Shown here one piece after another: positions 52,690-62,947 of a stretch of 64,000 nucleotides of DNA (positions within the stretch are counted from its first letter, which is position 1; every line of letters starts with the position of its first letter). The stretch covers positions 62,001 through 126,000 of the forward strand of contig JAMLHK010000004.1 of the NCBI GenBank assembly GCA_023957155.1. The letters are read 5' to 3'. A program made the translations under genes and the position numbers. Below the pieces are notes generated by a model. That model was not told where the DNA came from and searched no databases. It worked only from the letters and a program-made list of their open reading frames with translations. Source of the DNA: Chitinophagaceae bacterium (GTDB lineage Bacteria; Bacteroidota; Bacteroidia; Chitinophagales; Chitinophagaceae).

Positions 52690-52891
52690 AGTATATAACG
52701 TAAGTTTTGGATGAGGTTACCAGATTGAGCAGGGAATCACAAGGTTACATATAACGGTTGAGCATTTGTGTTTGTGGTAACATTTGAAGTTCATGTGGAT
52801 AGATAAGGAAAACAACATACAGGTTTTGACCAAAGCCGATAATATAGCGTTTTAAAAGCCTTTTATAAATTTTCCACATACAAAACTGAAG
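52690..52891. other. Border sequence upstream of the KilA-N gene
   Basis: 202 bp; GC content falls here. Contains ATATAACGGTTGAGCATTTG (52749-52768), a phrase type that I have seen near mobile gene cassettes in Bacteroidota, and a weak second copy of its core, ATATAGCGTTTT (52843-52854). No gene. Confidence 0.3.
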
Positions 52892-53719
52892 ATGGCGAAG
52901 AACAAAACAATACAAGTTGAGGGTAGAGAAATTGTAATTATTACCCAACAACAAGACGACTATATTTCACTTACTGATATTGCAAAACACAAAAACGAGG
53001 AAGCCACCGGTTTGGTTATCTCTCATTGGTTGAGTACCCGATACACAGTTGAGTTTATGGGCTTATGGGAGCAAATTCACAACCCTGATTTTAATGTTAC
53101 TGAATTCCGTAACATTAAAAATGATGCAGGTAGCAATGGTTACGTTCTATCGTCAAAACAATGGATAACTAAAACAAACGCTATTGGCATTACATCAAAA
53201 ACAGGTAGATATGGCGGTGGTACTTTTGCCCATAGAGATATAGCTTTTGAATTTGCTTCTTGGATTTCGGCAAGTTTTAAACTGTATCTAATCAAAGAAT
53301 TTCAACGCTTAAAGAAAGAAGAAACCGACCGACTGCAATTAGAATGGAATTTACAACGGACATTAGCCAAAGTAAATTACCACATTCACACAGACGCAAT
53401 CAAAGAAAATCTGATACCACAAGAAATTACCAAACAACAAGCAAGTTTTGTTTACGCCAACGAAGCCGACTTATTGAACGTTGCTTTGTTCGGAATTACA
53501 GCCAAAGAATGGCGAGACGACAACGCTGACAAAAGCGGTAATATCAGAGATTATGCGACATTGGAATAGTTGGTGGTATTGAGTAATATGGAAAGCATAA
53601 ACGCTTTGCTTATCAGACAAGGTTTGACACAAAGCGAACGACTAAAACAACTCAATAAAGTTGCTATAACTCAAATGAAATCCTTGCTTGAAAGTAACGC
53701 AATGAAGAAACTGAAATGA
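52892..53719 (+). pseudogene. KilA-N domain gene interrupted by an in-frame TAG
   Basis: The first 225 codons encode a KilA-N protein (DNA-binding domain of phage and accessory genes): YISLTDIAKHKNEEATGLVISHWL near 26, WASWISASFKLYLIKEFQRLK-like FEFASWISASFKLYLIKEF near 115. A TAG at 53567-53569 stops it, but the same frame goes on with LVVLSNMESINALLIRQGLTQ and ends LLESNAMKKLK at a TGA (53717-53719), the expected family C-terminus. One base change (CAG to TAG) explains the break. The 225-residue product still has the DNA-binding part. The gene is AT-rich and probably foreign; KilA-N genes of this kind often belong to restriction or phage-like loci, which are absent here. Confidence 0.8.
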
Positions 53720-53844
53720 CAGACGAAACAACAATGAACCGCCAACATCACTCCGAAACGTCTGCGAAATATACATACGCTTACCGCCCAAACTTAGCAT
53801 TGAAAACTGTGTCAAAAAAATATTATCGCACCAACCACAGGTAA
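53716..53844 (+). CDS. Short frame coupled to the KilA-N gene, probably a gene remnant
   Basis: The ATG overlaps the KilA-N terminal stop (ATGA at 53716-53719), a classic coupled start, but the frame ends after 42 codons. The peptide (MTDETTMNRQHHSETSAKYT and so on) matches no family known to me. It is best read as the 5' end of a gene whose remainder was lost. Confidence 0.35.
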   Translation: MTDETTMNRQHHSETSAKYTYAYRPNLALKTVSKKYYRTNHR

Positions 53845-54197
53845 ACTGTCTCGGGAAATGATTTTGAAAAGCCCAAATGAACCTGTCCTGTCAAAGTTTG
53901 TCCTTAAATTTTTTTTAGGGAAAAAAGCAATTTTCAACCTGATGCCCTCCGTCACCCAGATACCGCGAGTAAAAAAAATGAAAGATTACACTACAAAATT
54001 TGCCCTTAAAATCTGTGCCCGGGAATATTGCAACTTAAAATTATTGTCCTTTATTGTCCGGAAACGGTAAACAAAAAAGGAAAAACTATCCCTGCAACAA
54101 CCGGCTGATTATCATTTGCAAGCCGCCCGCTTTTCACCCGCTTTTTTCCCTTTGCGCTCTTTACCGTTCACGATCCACCCTTCACTACTTACCTTCC
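53845..54197. other. Intergenic region without recognised gene
   Basis: 353 bp between the KilA-N remnant and the end of the convergent efflux operon. Short open frames here (for example 53858-54070) have no credible composition. No strong terminator seen for the efflux operon, only repeated AAAGCGGG-type words on the minus strand around 54120-54145. Confidence 0.4.
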
Positions 54198-57100
54198 CTA
54201 AAACCAGCTTCCGATCCACGTTTTACTTACACTATTTCCCAGTTTCCTTCTTCTCCGTGCAGTACTTATCCTCTGGCGGATCATTGTATAGACCATTAAC
54301 AGCATAAACAGAATAGTGAAAGGCGGTATGCCGAGCATAGAAATCCATTTACCGCCAAACTGCCTGCGCATAGGTCTTCTTAATCTTTCCGCAATCAGGT
54401 ACATGCTGGGTACAATGATCAGCGTCATAAAGAACGCGAAGATCAAACCAAAGATGATCGTCCATGCCAATGGCTTCCAGAAACGCGCACTGTCACCACC
54501 CAGGAAAATATGCGGTTCAAAGCTGGAGAACAGTCCTATAAAATCAATATTAAATCCAACGGCTAACGGGATCAATCCAAATATTGCCGCTAACGCGGTA
54601 AGCAATACGGGAACGATACGTATTTTCCCGGCCTCGATCATCGCCTCTCTTGTTTTCAGCCCACGGCTCCTTAGCTCATCTGCAAATTCAATCACTAATA
54701 TACCATTCTTCACCACAATACCTGCCAGCCCCACAATACCCAGACCGGTAAATGCTACCGATACAGCCATACCTGTTAAGCTGAATCCCAACAGCACCCC
54801 GATAATACTAAAAATGATCTCCATTAAAATAATAACGGGCTTGCTTACTGAATTGAACTGCAGTACAAGAATAAATAAGATCAGCATCAGGGCAATGATC
54901 AGCGCTTTAAACAGGAAGGCGCCGGTTTCTGCCTGCTGCTCACCTTCCCCGGTTTGCTTAATGGTAACACCGTCTGCCTTTCCGGGAAAAACATCTATAT
55001 AATCTTTGATCTGCTGGTTGACCGCCGTTGGCGTATATCCCTGCGAGATGAGTACATTAGAACGGAGTGTAATGACTCTTTTCTGATCCTTACGCTTTAC
55101 ACTGCCGAGTGTATTGGTATAATCTACGGTGACCAATGAGCTGATAGGCACATTTTTGATGGCACCGCCACTCGCCATATCCCTGAAAGTAATATTCATG
55201 TTCAGCAGATCGGTAAGGCTTTTACGCTGCATTTCATTATTGCGCAACTGGATCTTATATTCATCTTCCCCGTCTTTTATCTTGGATACTTCTCTTCCAA
55301 ACAGCGCAGTACGAATTTCCATACCGATCTGTGCCGAAGAAACGCCTTCTATCAACGCTCTTTCCCTGTTCACAAAAATGCTGATCTCCGGATTGGTTAA
55401 GTCCACGTCCATTTTCAGCTCTTCCACACCAGGAACCTGTATGGAATCAAGATAATTCTTTAGCGCCACTCCTGTTTTGATCAGCTTATCAAAATCCTCG
55501 CTGGCTACTTCAATATTAATGGGCGGATCGGTGGGCGGTCCGCTGGATTCCTGGTCTACCGAAATCTCAGCGCCGGGAATACCCTTAATGGCGCCACGGA
55601 TTGAATCAAGCAACACCGCAGTAGAAACACCGTGCCTCTTCTCAAACTCCACGAAGGAAACCTGTACCCTGCCTAACTCGGGCCTGGCACTCCTGTCGCC
55701 ACTTTGCGGGTCACTCGCCCCCACGGCAACATTGGAGATCACACTTTCAACAATAGGGTTTTTCCGGCCATCTTCCATATCCAATACTTTATACACACGC
55801 TGTTCCAGCGTACGGGTAATAGAGTCTGTATATTCCACATCAGTACCTACCGGCAGCTTCAGGTATACATAAATAAAATTGGGATCGGCCTTGGGAAAGA
55901 AAACGATCGGTACCCGCTGGCTGCTTACCGATGCACCGAAAATCATAAAACTCAGGATCAGCAAACCTAAAGTACCCAATATTAAATACACGGGGCGCCA
56001 TCCCTTTAAAGCCCAGCGCAGCAATACTTCATAATGCGACATGATCCAGGGAAGCGCCCTGTTCTGGAATGTATGGATCACCCCGTCCAGCACATAACGG
56101 TTCAGTAAAACCATCACCATTAAAAACAACAGGATATTACCTAAAAACGGAGCGCCTGAAATATCTAAGACAATACCCGCAGCAATAGCCACCCAGAAAA
56201 ACGGTTTCCTGAATATAGCCGATTTCTTTTCCTTCTTTTCTCCTTCGGGATGATTCATGAAATCCACCGCAAATACCGGGTTCATAATAAATGCCACAAT
56301 GAGCGATGCCGTCAGCGTAAAAATGAGCATTACCGGGAGGTAGATCATAAACTTACCGATAATACCCGGCCAAAACAACAGCGGGAAGAAAGGCGCCAGG
56401 GTAGTGAGCGTACCCGCCAGCACCGGGATAAATACTTCCCCTGCTGCCACAATAGCCGACTTTTCAGCAGTCAGCCTGCCCTTTGCCTGGATAAATATGC
56501 GATGTGTATTTTCTATGACGACAATAGCATCATCCACTATAATACCCAACCCAAACAGCAACGCGAACAATACCATGAAATTGAGTGTAACGTTTGCTCC
56601 TACAAGCAGATCAGCCGCCGGCAAAAACATAAAAGCAACAAACATGCTGAGTGGGACAGAAAGAGCAACAAAAAAGGCATTGGTAACTCCCATAAAAAAC
56701 ATGAGAATGACCAGCACAAGAATAAAACCAATAACGATTGAATTGACCAGCTCATCAAACGAGTGCCTGGCATTTTTACTTTGATCACCGGTAACAACAA
56801 TATGAAGGTCTTTAGGAAACTCGCTGTCCTGCATTTCCTTCACGGTCTGCTTTACGGCATCCGCTGTTTCAATAAGGTTTTCACCGGAGCGCTTAACGAT
56901 ATTAAGCGTAATTACATTTTTGCCGTCCAGCCGCGCATAGCTCTCTCTTTCTTTAGTGGTATCTTTGACAACGGCAATATCTTTCAGGTAAATAGAAGCA
57001 CCGGTCGGGCTCCTCACCACTACTTTTTCAATATCGGAAGCCGAGCGGAACTGCCCTTTTAGCTGCAGGGTGCGTTTCATTTTACCCACCTCCAGCAAGC

Positions 57101-57791
57101 CGCCGGAGATATCCATGTTTTCACGTGCTACCGCATTGGCTATATCATCAAAAGTGATATTGGCGCTACGCATCCGGTAATTATCTACATTGATCTGGAA
57201 CTCCCTTTCAGGCGCACCCACAATATCCACACGTGTTATTTGCGAAAGCTCTTCCAGCTTATCCTGCAGATCATCGGCATATTTTTTCAGCTTCATCTCA
57301 TCATAATCACCGCTCATGTTCACGTACATAATGGGAATTTCAGACAGGCTCACTTCCATAACCGTCGGCTCTTCCGTAAGATCGGTGGGCAGGTCTTTCT
57401 TGGCTTTATCCACTGCGTCCTTTACCTTTTGCACCGCCACATCTATATTCACATCCGTATTAAACTCTACCACGATAGCGGAAAAATCCTGTACGGAAGT
57501 GCTGGTGGTTTTTTGAATTTTTACACCTGTAATGCCCTTGATCTGCTTTTCTATGGGCTGGGTAACAAGGTTTTCTATATCGCGGGGAGAATTACCTACA
57601 TATACCGTTTGGATATATACCGTTGGAATGACAATATCAGGAAACTGCTCCTTGGGCAGAGTAACGAACTCGTATACACCGATGGCACTGATAAATAACA
57701 TCAACAGGTAAATAGAAGTCCTGTTCTTTATACTCCAGGTAGTAGGCTTAAACTCCTTAAACTTAGCGGTCAGGTTTTCTAAAGCACTCAT
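54198..57791 (-). CDS. RND-family efflux transporter, inner-membrane pump
   Basis: Proton-driven pump of a tripartite exporter. Start at ATG 57791 (MSALENLTAKFKEFKPTTW); an upstream in-frame ATG at 57845 adds 18 unlikely residues. 1197 residues with 12 predicted membrane helices in two repeats and two large periplasmic loops. Helix 1 region STRTSIYLLMLFISAIGVYEF-like (NRTSIYLLMLFISAIGVYE), PIEKQIKGITGV after it, and the proton-relay helix with GLGIIVDDAIVVIENTHR. The second half has the matching GIVGLAGIVVKNGILVIEFADEL. An extended linker between helices 6 and 7 includes extra hydrophobic segments near residues 540-580, a Bacteroidota feature. Last gene of the tolC-hlyD-RND operon. Confidence 0.9.
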   Translation of the reverse strand: MSALENLTAKFKEFKPTTWSIKNRTSIYLLMLFISAIGVYEFVTLPKEQFPDIVIPTVYIQTVYVGNSPRDIENLVTQPIEKQIKGITGVKIQKTTSTSVQDFSAIVVEFNTDVNIDVAVQKVKDAVDKAKKDLPTDLTEEPTVMEVSLSEIPIMYVNMSGDYDEMKLKKYADDLQDKLEELSQITRVDIVGAPEREFQINVDNYRMRSANITFDDIANAVARENMDISGGLLEVGKMKRTLQLKGQFRSASDIEKVVVRSPTGASIYLKDIAVVKDTTKERESYARLDGKNVITLNIVKRSGENLIETADAVKQTVKEMQDSEFPKDLHIVVTGDQSKNARHSFDELVNSIVIGFILVLVILMFFMGVTNAFFVALSVPLSMFVAFMFLPAADLLVGANVTLNFMVLFALLFGLGIIVDDAIVVIENTHRIFIQAKGRLTAEKSAIVAAGEVFIPVLAGTLTTLAPFFPLLFWPGIIGKFMIYLPVMLIFTLTASLIVAFIMNPVFAVDFMNHPEGEKKEKKSAIFRKPFFWVAIAAGIVLDISGAPFLGNILLFLMVMVLLNRYVLDGVIHTFQNRALPWIMSHYEVLLRWALKGWRPVYLILGTLGLLILSFMIFGASVSSQRVPIVFFPKADPNFIYVYLKLPVGTDVEYTDSITRTLEQRVYKVLDMEDGRKNPIVESVISNVAVGASDPQSGDRSARPELGRVQVSFVEFEKRHGVSTAVLLDSIRGAIKGIPGAEISVDQESSGPPTDPPINIEVASEDFDKLIKTGVALKNYLDSIQVPGVEELKMDVDLTNPEISIFVNRERALIEGVSSAQIGMEIRTALFGREVSKIKDGEDEYKIQLRNNEMQRKSLTDLLNMNITFRDMASGGAIKNVPISSLVTVDYTNTLGSVKRKDQKRVITLRSNVLISQGYTPTAVNQQIKDYIDVFPGKADGVTIKQTGEGEQQAETGAFLFKALIIALMLILFILVLQFNSVSKPVIILMEIIFSIIGVLLGFSLTGMAVSVAFTGLGIVGLAGIVVKNGILVIEFADELRSRGLKTREAMIEAGKIRIVPVLLTALAAIFGLIPLAVGFNIDFIGLFSSFEPHIFLGGDSARFWKPLAWTIIFGLIFAFFMTLIIVPSMYLIAERLRRPMRRQFGGKWISMLGIPPFTILFMLLMVYTMIRQRISTARRRRKLGNSVSKTWIGSWF

Positions 57792-57988
57792 ATTAATTAG
57801 TGTTGTATATCCACAAAAGATTACCGGTACTGATGGTAAAGCCAATACCCGGGACTAAGCATTTTGGCATTCACCCTGATCAGTCCTTTACATGCACCCG
57901 TAGCGGCTGATTTCCAAAAACGGGCGATCATACGAACAGACTCACAGCGATACCGTTCCATTCATTATATTATTCAACATTCCCGTTT

Positions 57989-59188
57989 TTAGTTTGTTGT
58001 AATGAGCTGCCCGTCATACAATCCCTGGAACCCATCAGAGATCAGCTGGTCTCCGGCTTGTAGTCCAGATTGCACTTCTACTTTATCGCCGTACAGCTGT
58101 CCTATTACAACAGGTATTTTACGTGCCACCCATTTATCATTCTCTTTTACCGCCATCATCACAAATTTTCCTTTATCATCGTTCTGCAATGTATTAACAG
58201 GAATAGTGATCACATCCTTAGCCGTATAATCCTGAATCTTAACCAGCGCAATCTGGTTCGGTCGCAGAGATCTGTCTGCCGGTAGCTTAGCTTCCACATA
58301 AAACGAGCGGCTGTTAGGATCAATCAGCTTACCTGCCACAGATATCTTCGCGGTAATGGTTTTATCACCGGCTTCTGGAAATTTAACCTGCATAGTGCTG
58401 CCGATACCCACTTTTTCTATATAGTTTTCGGGTACCTGGGCCACAATTTTAAGATCACTGGTATTAACGATACGTATCTGGGGACCACCCTGGAAAAACT
58501 CCCCCACTTTTATATTCACTGTTTCCGCAACACCTGACATTTCTGCATATACATTTGAAAAGGAAGACTGTTCTTTAGCCGTGGCAATCTGCTTCTCTAT
58601 AGCTTCTACATTGTTTTTAGCGCTCAACAATTGTACTTCCGTACCGATATGTTCATTCCACAAATTCTGTTGTCTTTGTAAAATGTCTTTTGCATAAGCC
58701 AACTGCACATTCAGCTGATCGAGCTGTTTCTGGGCCATTGCATCATCAAGCTTTAGCAACAGCTGTCCTTTTTTCACCGGGTCGCCCTGCTTCACATAAA
58801 CGGCTTTTACCAGGCCTCCCTGTCCGCGCGGCGCCACATAAGCTACATTATTGGCATCTACACGTCCCTGCAGATCAATATAGTGGGTAAAATTACCGGT
58901 TTCAAGTACCGAGAGGGCTACCAGCTTTGCATTCTCCTTTCTCTGTGAAGGATCCATCTTAATAATCTCTTCTTCAAGAGCGGCTATTTTTCCGCCCAGC
59001 GCTTTCTGCTCTGCTTTCATTTTCTCCAGTTGTACTTTCTTAGCTTCGATACCCTTATCTTTTGAACCGGTTGCAGAACCGCAGGAAACAAGAATACTTA
59101 TCGCAACTACTGAAAAAGCAGTCTTACATATATTTTGCATATACCTGGTTTTATACATCATGTTAATAATTGAACTATCGTTTTTCAT
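57989..59188 (-). CDS. RND efflux periplasmic adaptor (HlyD/MFP family) lipoprotein
   Basis: Bridges the pump and the outer-membrane channel. The ATG at 59188 overlaps the tolC-like stop (ATGA), supporting this start, though MQN at 59140 would also leave a lipoprotein signal (SVVAISILVSCGS). 399 residues: a helical N-terminal stretch (KKVQLEKMKAEQKALGGKIAALEEEI), the lipoyl half-motif GLVKAVYVKQGDPVKKGQLLLKLDD near 130, an alpha-hairpin, the second lipoyl half (GVAETVNIKVGEFF), beta-barrel and membrane-proximal domains ending VEVQSGLQAGDQLISDGFQGL. Confidence 0.9.
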   Translation of the reverse strand: MKNDSSIINMMYKTRYMQNICKTAFSVVAISILVSCGSATGSKDKGIEAKKVQLEKMKAEQKALGGKIAALEEEIIKMDPSQRKENAKLVALSVLETGNFTHYIDLQGRVDANNVAYVAPRGQGGLVKAVYVKQGDPVKKGQLLLKLDDAMAQKQLDQLNVQLAYAKDILQRQQNLWNEHIGTEVQLLSAKNNVEAIEKQIATAKEQSSFSNVYAEMSGVAETVNIKVGEFFQGGPQIRIVNTSDLKIVAQVPENYIEKVGIGSTMQVKFPEAGDKTITAKISVAGKLIDPNSRSFYVEAKLPADRSLRPNQIALVKIQDYTAKDVITIPVNTLQNDDKGKFVMMAVKENDKWVARKIPVVIGQLYGDKVEVQSGLQAGDQLISDGFQGLYDGQLITTN

Positions 59189-60603
59189 AATTTTCCTGTG
59201 GCTTTTATATAATCCACCCGGGCAATTATAGCATTGTACAATGCATTAATATAATTGGTTTGGGCCATCTTCATATCAGTCTGGGCCTGGGTGATCTCCG
59301 TATTGGAGCCCATGCCTGCTTCAAATTTTTTCTTCGTTTGCCGGAACACCGATTCGGCCAGTTGCATATTTGCTTTTTGATAATCGAGTGTGGCAATCGC
59401 CGTACGGAAATCATTCTTTGCGGTTTCAATCTCCCTGTCAATACTGATTTTGAGAGCTTCCTGCTGGTTAATGCTTTGCTGAAGGGCAAGCTTTGCCCTG
59501 GCTATCCGGGCATTAGCCGCAAAGCCGGAAAAAATAGGAATATGAAGCTGCAAGGTGACCGCGGAAATATCAAACCACTCCCCTTTTCCCAAAAAATTAA
59601 ACTTACTGCGCTGCGCATTTTTGTTGTAATAGCCATTGAGAGATAAGGTGGGTAATTTAGACAACTTATAGCGGCGCACATCGTATTCCCCGAGGACTAT
59701 TCCCAGGTTGGCATACTGGTAGTCTTTTCTTTGTGTATAATTGAATTCGCCCATTTCCAGCATACCGTTTTTGATCTCTTCATCTATTAAGGTATCGGTA
59801 AGCACCAGCGAGTCCTTAACGGGCATCCCCATCAGCACCTTAATGCCCAGATAACCATTACTGATCTGGTTTAAGGCGGCTGTTTTTTCAGTATGCAGGT
59901 TGGCTAATTGTACGGTAATTTTATCAACATCTAATTTTTCGGCAAAACCGTTCTCCTGCATTATACGAACATCGTGCTGTAATTTGTTGAGCAGCGCAAT
60001 ATTGGCATCCAGCAACTCAATTTGCGTTTTAGCCGCCACTAACTGGTAATACACTTTATACAGATTGGTCCGGATGGTTTCTTCCGTTATTTCAGCATAT
60101 TTCTCCCTGAACCGGATAAGCGTCTGCCTGGCCTGCAAACCTACAAATACCTGACCGTCAAATATGATCTGGTTAAGAGAAATACCGGCTGTAGCATTAT
60201 ATTTCGTACCAAACTGGGCGGCAATAAAACCCATTTCCGCAGGCATCTGAATAGGATTACCACTACCGTCTTTTACCCCTTCGTTTATTAACACCTGGTA
60301 GGTTGCCGGTGAAATAAAATTGGGAATTACCTGTGTAGCCACATTGGGATTATATGTTGCTGCAATATTCCCACTGATCTGCGGATAAGCCGCGCCGGTA
60401 AATTCCCGGTTGGTTTGCTCCTGGATCCGGATATCGAGCAGGGCATTCTTTACCTGTACATTATGCTCCCTGGCGTAATCCAGCGCCTGTTGTAATGAAA
60501 ATATATGTATCTCAGCTTCTTGTTTCGTCTGTGCCTGTACGTTCATTAAACCTACTGTTCCCAGCATCACTAAACCCCACTTTACCATTTTCCATTCTTT
60601 CAT
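59185..60603 (-). CDS. TolC-family outer-membrane channel protein
   Basis: 472 residues, signal peptide ending NVQAQ. Two outer-membrane-efflux repeats of long helices: FSLQQALDYAREHNVQVKNALLDI near 35 starts the first, and QQSINQQEALKISIDREIETAKNDF near 370 belongs to the second; SNTEITQAQTDMKMAQTNYINALY is the closing helix pair. First gene of the efflux operon. No TetR-type regulator, frequent in this position, lies upstream. Confidence 0.9.
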   Translation of the reverse strand: MKEWKMVKWGLVMLGTVGLMNVQAQTKQEAEIHIFSLQQALDYAREHNVQVKNALLDIRIQEQTNREFTGAAYPQISGNIAATYNPNVATQVIPNFISPATYQVLINEGVKDGSGNPIQMPAEMGFIAAQFGTKYNATAGISLNQIIFDGQVFVGLQARQTLIRFREKYAEITEETIRTNLYKVYYQLVAAKTQIELLDANIALLNKLQHDVRIMQENGFAEKLDVDKITVQLANLHTEKTAALNQISNGYLGIKVLMGMPVKDSLVLTDTLIDEEIKNGMLEMGEFNYTQRKDYQYANLGIVLGEYDVRRYKLSKLPTLSLNGYYNKNAQRSKFNFLGKGEWFDISAVTLQLHIPIFSGFAANARIARAKLALQQSINQQEALKISIDREIETAKNDFRTAIATLDYQKANMQLAESVFRQTKKKFEAGMGSNTEITQAQTDMKMAQTNYINALYNAIIARVDYIKATGKL

Positions 60604-61217
60604 CGGTATGTTTTTTATTTAATCAGTAATTTCTAAAGCGGCATACTGATATTCCGGTTTATTTTAGCTTTTTTGACGTCTTAAAAGGTATTGCTGAATA
60701 AGATTTCTTCCCTTCAACGGCAGCGGACTATAACAACAGGGCACCGCCTTATCGGTTATGACAAGTCAATTATACTTACTCATGGAATAGAAATGAGGAA
60801 TGAAGACCATAAACACAGCAGCTAACCTGAATCACAGCCTAATCTTTATATTCATTTCAGGAAGAAACCTAATAATAATTCCCTGCACGGGATTTTCCTT
60901 TGCCAGCTCATACAGGAAATCTCCACGGCAAAACAGATCATCTGCCTTCTGCGTAATTCCTTCCCTGTATTCCCCCAACTTCAAAACCGGCAGCAAAACT
61001 ATAAAAACTTATACCGTTACCACAGTTTCCGGGGACTTTTTATCTTTTTTTTGATGAACGGCAATACGCTGATAAAACCGGTTTTGTCCCTAATCATTAT
61101 CCGCCCCCCGGGTTTTGCACCTAACCTGCCGTTATGTTCTGGTAATACCGCCTCGAAAAACAGGGATACATCTTCCATAATTAGGCCGGGTTAAATTAAT
61201 TTTAGCCTTCTAAAACA
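60604..61217. other. Divergent region between efflux operon and DUF502 gene
   Basis: 614 bp without a credible gene (an open frame at 60800-61054 has no recognisable features). On the minus strand TACCTTTT near 60688-60695 is one mismatch from the -7 consensus and could drive the efflux operon. On the plus strand TAATTTTA near 61197-61204 could drive the DUF502 gene. Confidence 0.4.
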
Positions 61218-61223
61218 TTGATA

Positions 61224-61859
61224 ATGGCTACAAAAAGCTGGCTGAGAAAACTTTTACAGATATTTTTACAGGGGCTCATCATCCTGGCGCCCATTGTAAT
61301 AACCATTTGGGCTGTAACATCGCTCTTCAACTTTGTGGACAGGATATTACCTGATCTTTTTGGAGATGCTATTCCCGGCTTCTCAACATATTATCTCCCG
61401 GGCATGGGATTTATTGTTGCTTTATTGCTGATCTTTTCCGTTGGATATATCTCCTCTTCTTTTGTAGTAGGAAAATTAGTGGAACTATTTGACAGCATCC
61501 TGGAAAAAACACCCGGGATAAAAATCATCTATAGCACGCTGAAAGACTTCTTTGAAGCATTTGCCGGTAATAAAAGAAAGTTCGACAAAGCAGTTTTAGT
61601 GGCCGTGAACGCCGAAGACGTATGGCAGATTGGTTTTATTACACAGCAGGAAGTGCGTGAGTTTGGGCTGAATGATTTTGTGGCGGTATACATTCCGCAA
61701 TCCTACGCCTTCGCCGGGCACTTATATTTTGTAAAAAGACAAAGAATTAAATTATTAACCGACATCAGCGCAGCAGACGCTATGAAATTTGCTATCTCCG
61801 GCGGCGTAACCAACCTGGATGAAGACCTTTCCGTAAATCGTTCCGGTACTACCTCTTAA
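61224..61859 (+). CDS. DUF502 membrane protein
   Basis: 211 residues from ATG 61224 (a TTG two codons earlier also opens the frame). Two transmembrane segments: about 9-35 (LQIFLQGLIILAPIVITIWAVTSLFNF) and about 59-85 (LPGMGFIVALLLIFSVGYISSSFVVGKL), then a cytoplasmic beta-rich domain with the DUF502 signature TPGIKIIYSTLKDFFEAFAG. Conserved and widespread; molecular role unknown. Lone gene. Confidence 0.88.
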   Translation: MATKSWLRKLLQIFLQGLIILAPIVITIWAVTSLFNFVDRILPDLFGDAIPGFSTYYLPGMGFIVALLLIFSVGYISSSFVVGKLVELFDSILEKTPGIKIIYSTLKDFFEAFAGNKRKFDKAVLVAVNAEDVWQIGFITQQEVREFGLNDFVAVYIPQSYAFAGHLYFVKRQRIKLLTDISAADAMKFAISGGVTNLDEDLSVNRSGTTS

Positions 61860-61970
61860 CCACGTTGGTATCACTTTAAATTTTGCATATAAAAAGTATG
61901 CACTTTTTACTTTTAAGCCGTATCTTTCCAAAGACCATTTTCTATTATCACCGCTTAACCGCTAACCGTT

Positions 61971-62945
61971 ATGTATCAAAAGCTGCTGTTGCTGACCGGC
62001 ATCGTTACCCTCCTATACCAGCAGGCATTTTGCTGGGGATTTTACGCCCATAAAGAAATCAACCATCATGCCGTATTTCTTCTGCCCCCGGCTATGATGA
62101 TCTTTTATAAACCGCATATTGACTTTATAACGGAACATGCCGTAGATCCGGATAAGAGAAGATATATGATTGCGGCAGAAGGCCCCCGTCACTTCATTGA
62201 CCTGAACCGTTATGATGATCACCCCTTTGATGCGCTGCCCCGTACATGGCAGAAAGCCGTTGAAAAATATGGGGAAGACACCCTTATGGCACATGGTATC
62301 GTTCCCTGGTGGATCCATAACATGCAGGAACGGCTTACCAAAGCCTTCATCGAAAAAAATTATCCGGCAATCCTGAAACTTTCTGCCGAGATTGGTCATT
62401 ATATCGCCGATGCCCATGTGCCCCTGCATGCGCATAGTAATTATAACGGGCAGCAAACCGGGCAGCATGGTATTCACGGCTTTTGGGAAAGCAGGATACC
62501 GGAACTGCTCGCAGCAACCACATTCGACTATATAATAGGCAAAGCCCAATATCTTGCCCATCCGCACCAATTTATGTGGCAAACTGTGCTGGAAAGCGCT
62601 GCGGCTGCCGATACCGTCTTATCCGTTGAAAAGATGCTCACCCGGCAATTTCCTTCTGATCAGAAATATGCCTTCGAAGAAAGAAACGGCACTCTCATCC
62701 GGCAGTATTCTTCTGCCTTTACCATCGCCTATAACCGGCATTTGCAGGGTATGGTAGAGCGCCGGATGCGCCAGTCTATTTTTGCAGTAGCCTCATCCTG
62801 GTATACCGCCTGGATCAATGCCGGGCAGCCGGTGCTACAGCCGCCGGCCAATATCCTCTTTTCGGAAACAGACCGGAAAAATTTCGAGGAATTAGACCTT
62901 GTGTGGAAAACTGCGGAATCAAAGGGAAGAACTTGCGGGAATTGA
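61971..62945 (+). CDS. Zinc-dependent phospholipase C / S1-P1-nuclease-like protein
   Basis: 324 residues, signal peptide ending QAFC with mature Trp (CWGFYAHKEINHHA), as in zinc phospholipase C and P1 nuclease where the N-terminal Trp binds zinc. Other likely zinc ligands: the His pair in YAHKEINHH, Asp in HFIDLNRYDD, and the block SAEIGHYIADAHVPLHAHSNYNG followed by HGIHGFWESRIPE, which gives the HxxxD-type and HxxxE pattern. Exported; substrate could be phospholipid or nucleic acid. It is followed by a terminator-like hairpin. Confidence 0.8.
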   Translation: MYQKLLLLTGIVTLLYQQAFCWGFYAHKEINHHAVFLLPPAMMIFYKPHIDFITEHAVDPDKRRYMIAAEGPRHFIDLNRYDDHPFDALPRTWQKAVEKYGEDTLMAHGIVPWWIHNMQERLTKAFIEKNYPAILKLSAEIGHYIADAHVPLHAHSNYNGQQTGQHGIHGFWESRIPELLAATTFDYIIGKAQYLAHPHQFMWQTVLESAAAADTVLSVEKMLTRQFPSDQKYAFEERNGTLIRQYSSAFTIAYNRHLQGMVERRMRQSIFAVASSWYTAWINAGQPVLQPPANILFSETDRKNFEELDLVWKTAESKGRTCGN

Positions 62946-62947
62946 TG

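Noticed and set aside
54316-55002. A 228-codon plus-strand frame inside the RND pump gene (with others at 55477-55872 and 56250-56741)
   Set aside because: Antisense of a conserved transporter; low-complexity Ile/Thr/Ser/Asn or Lys/His/Asn runs mirror the membrane-helix codons.
60800-61054. An 84-codon plus-strand frame upstream of the DUF502 gene
   Set aside because: No recognisable features; the region looks like regulatory or spacer DNA.
62013-62582. A 189-codon minus-strand frame opposite the phospholipase-like gene
   Set aside because: Antisense shadow of a gene with a clear signal peptide and zinc-ligand pattern.
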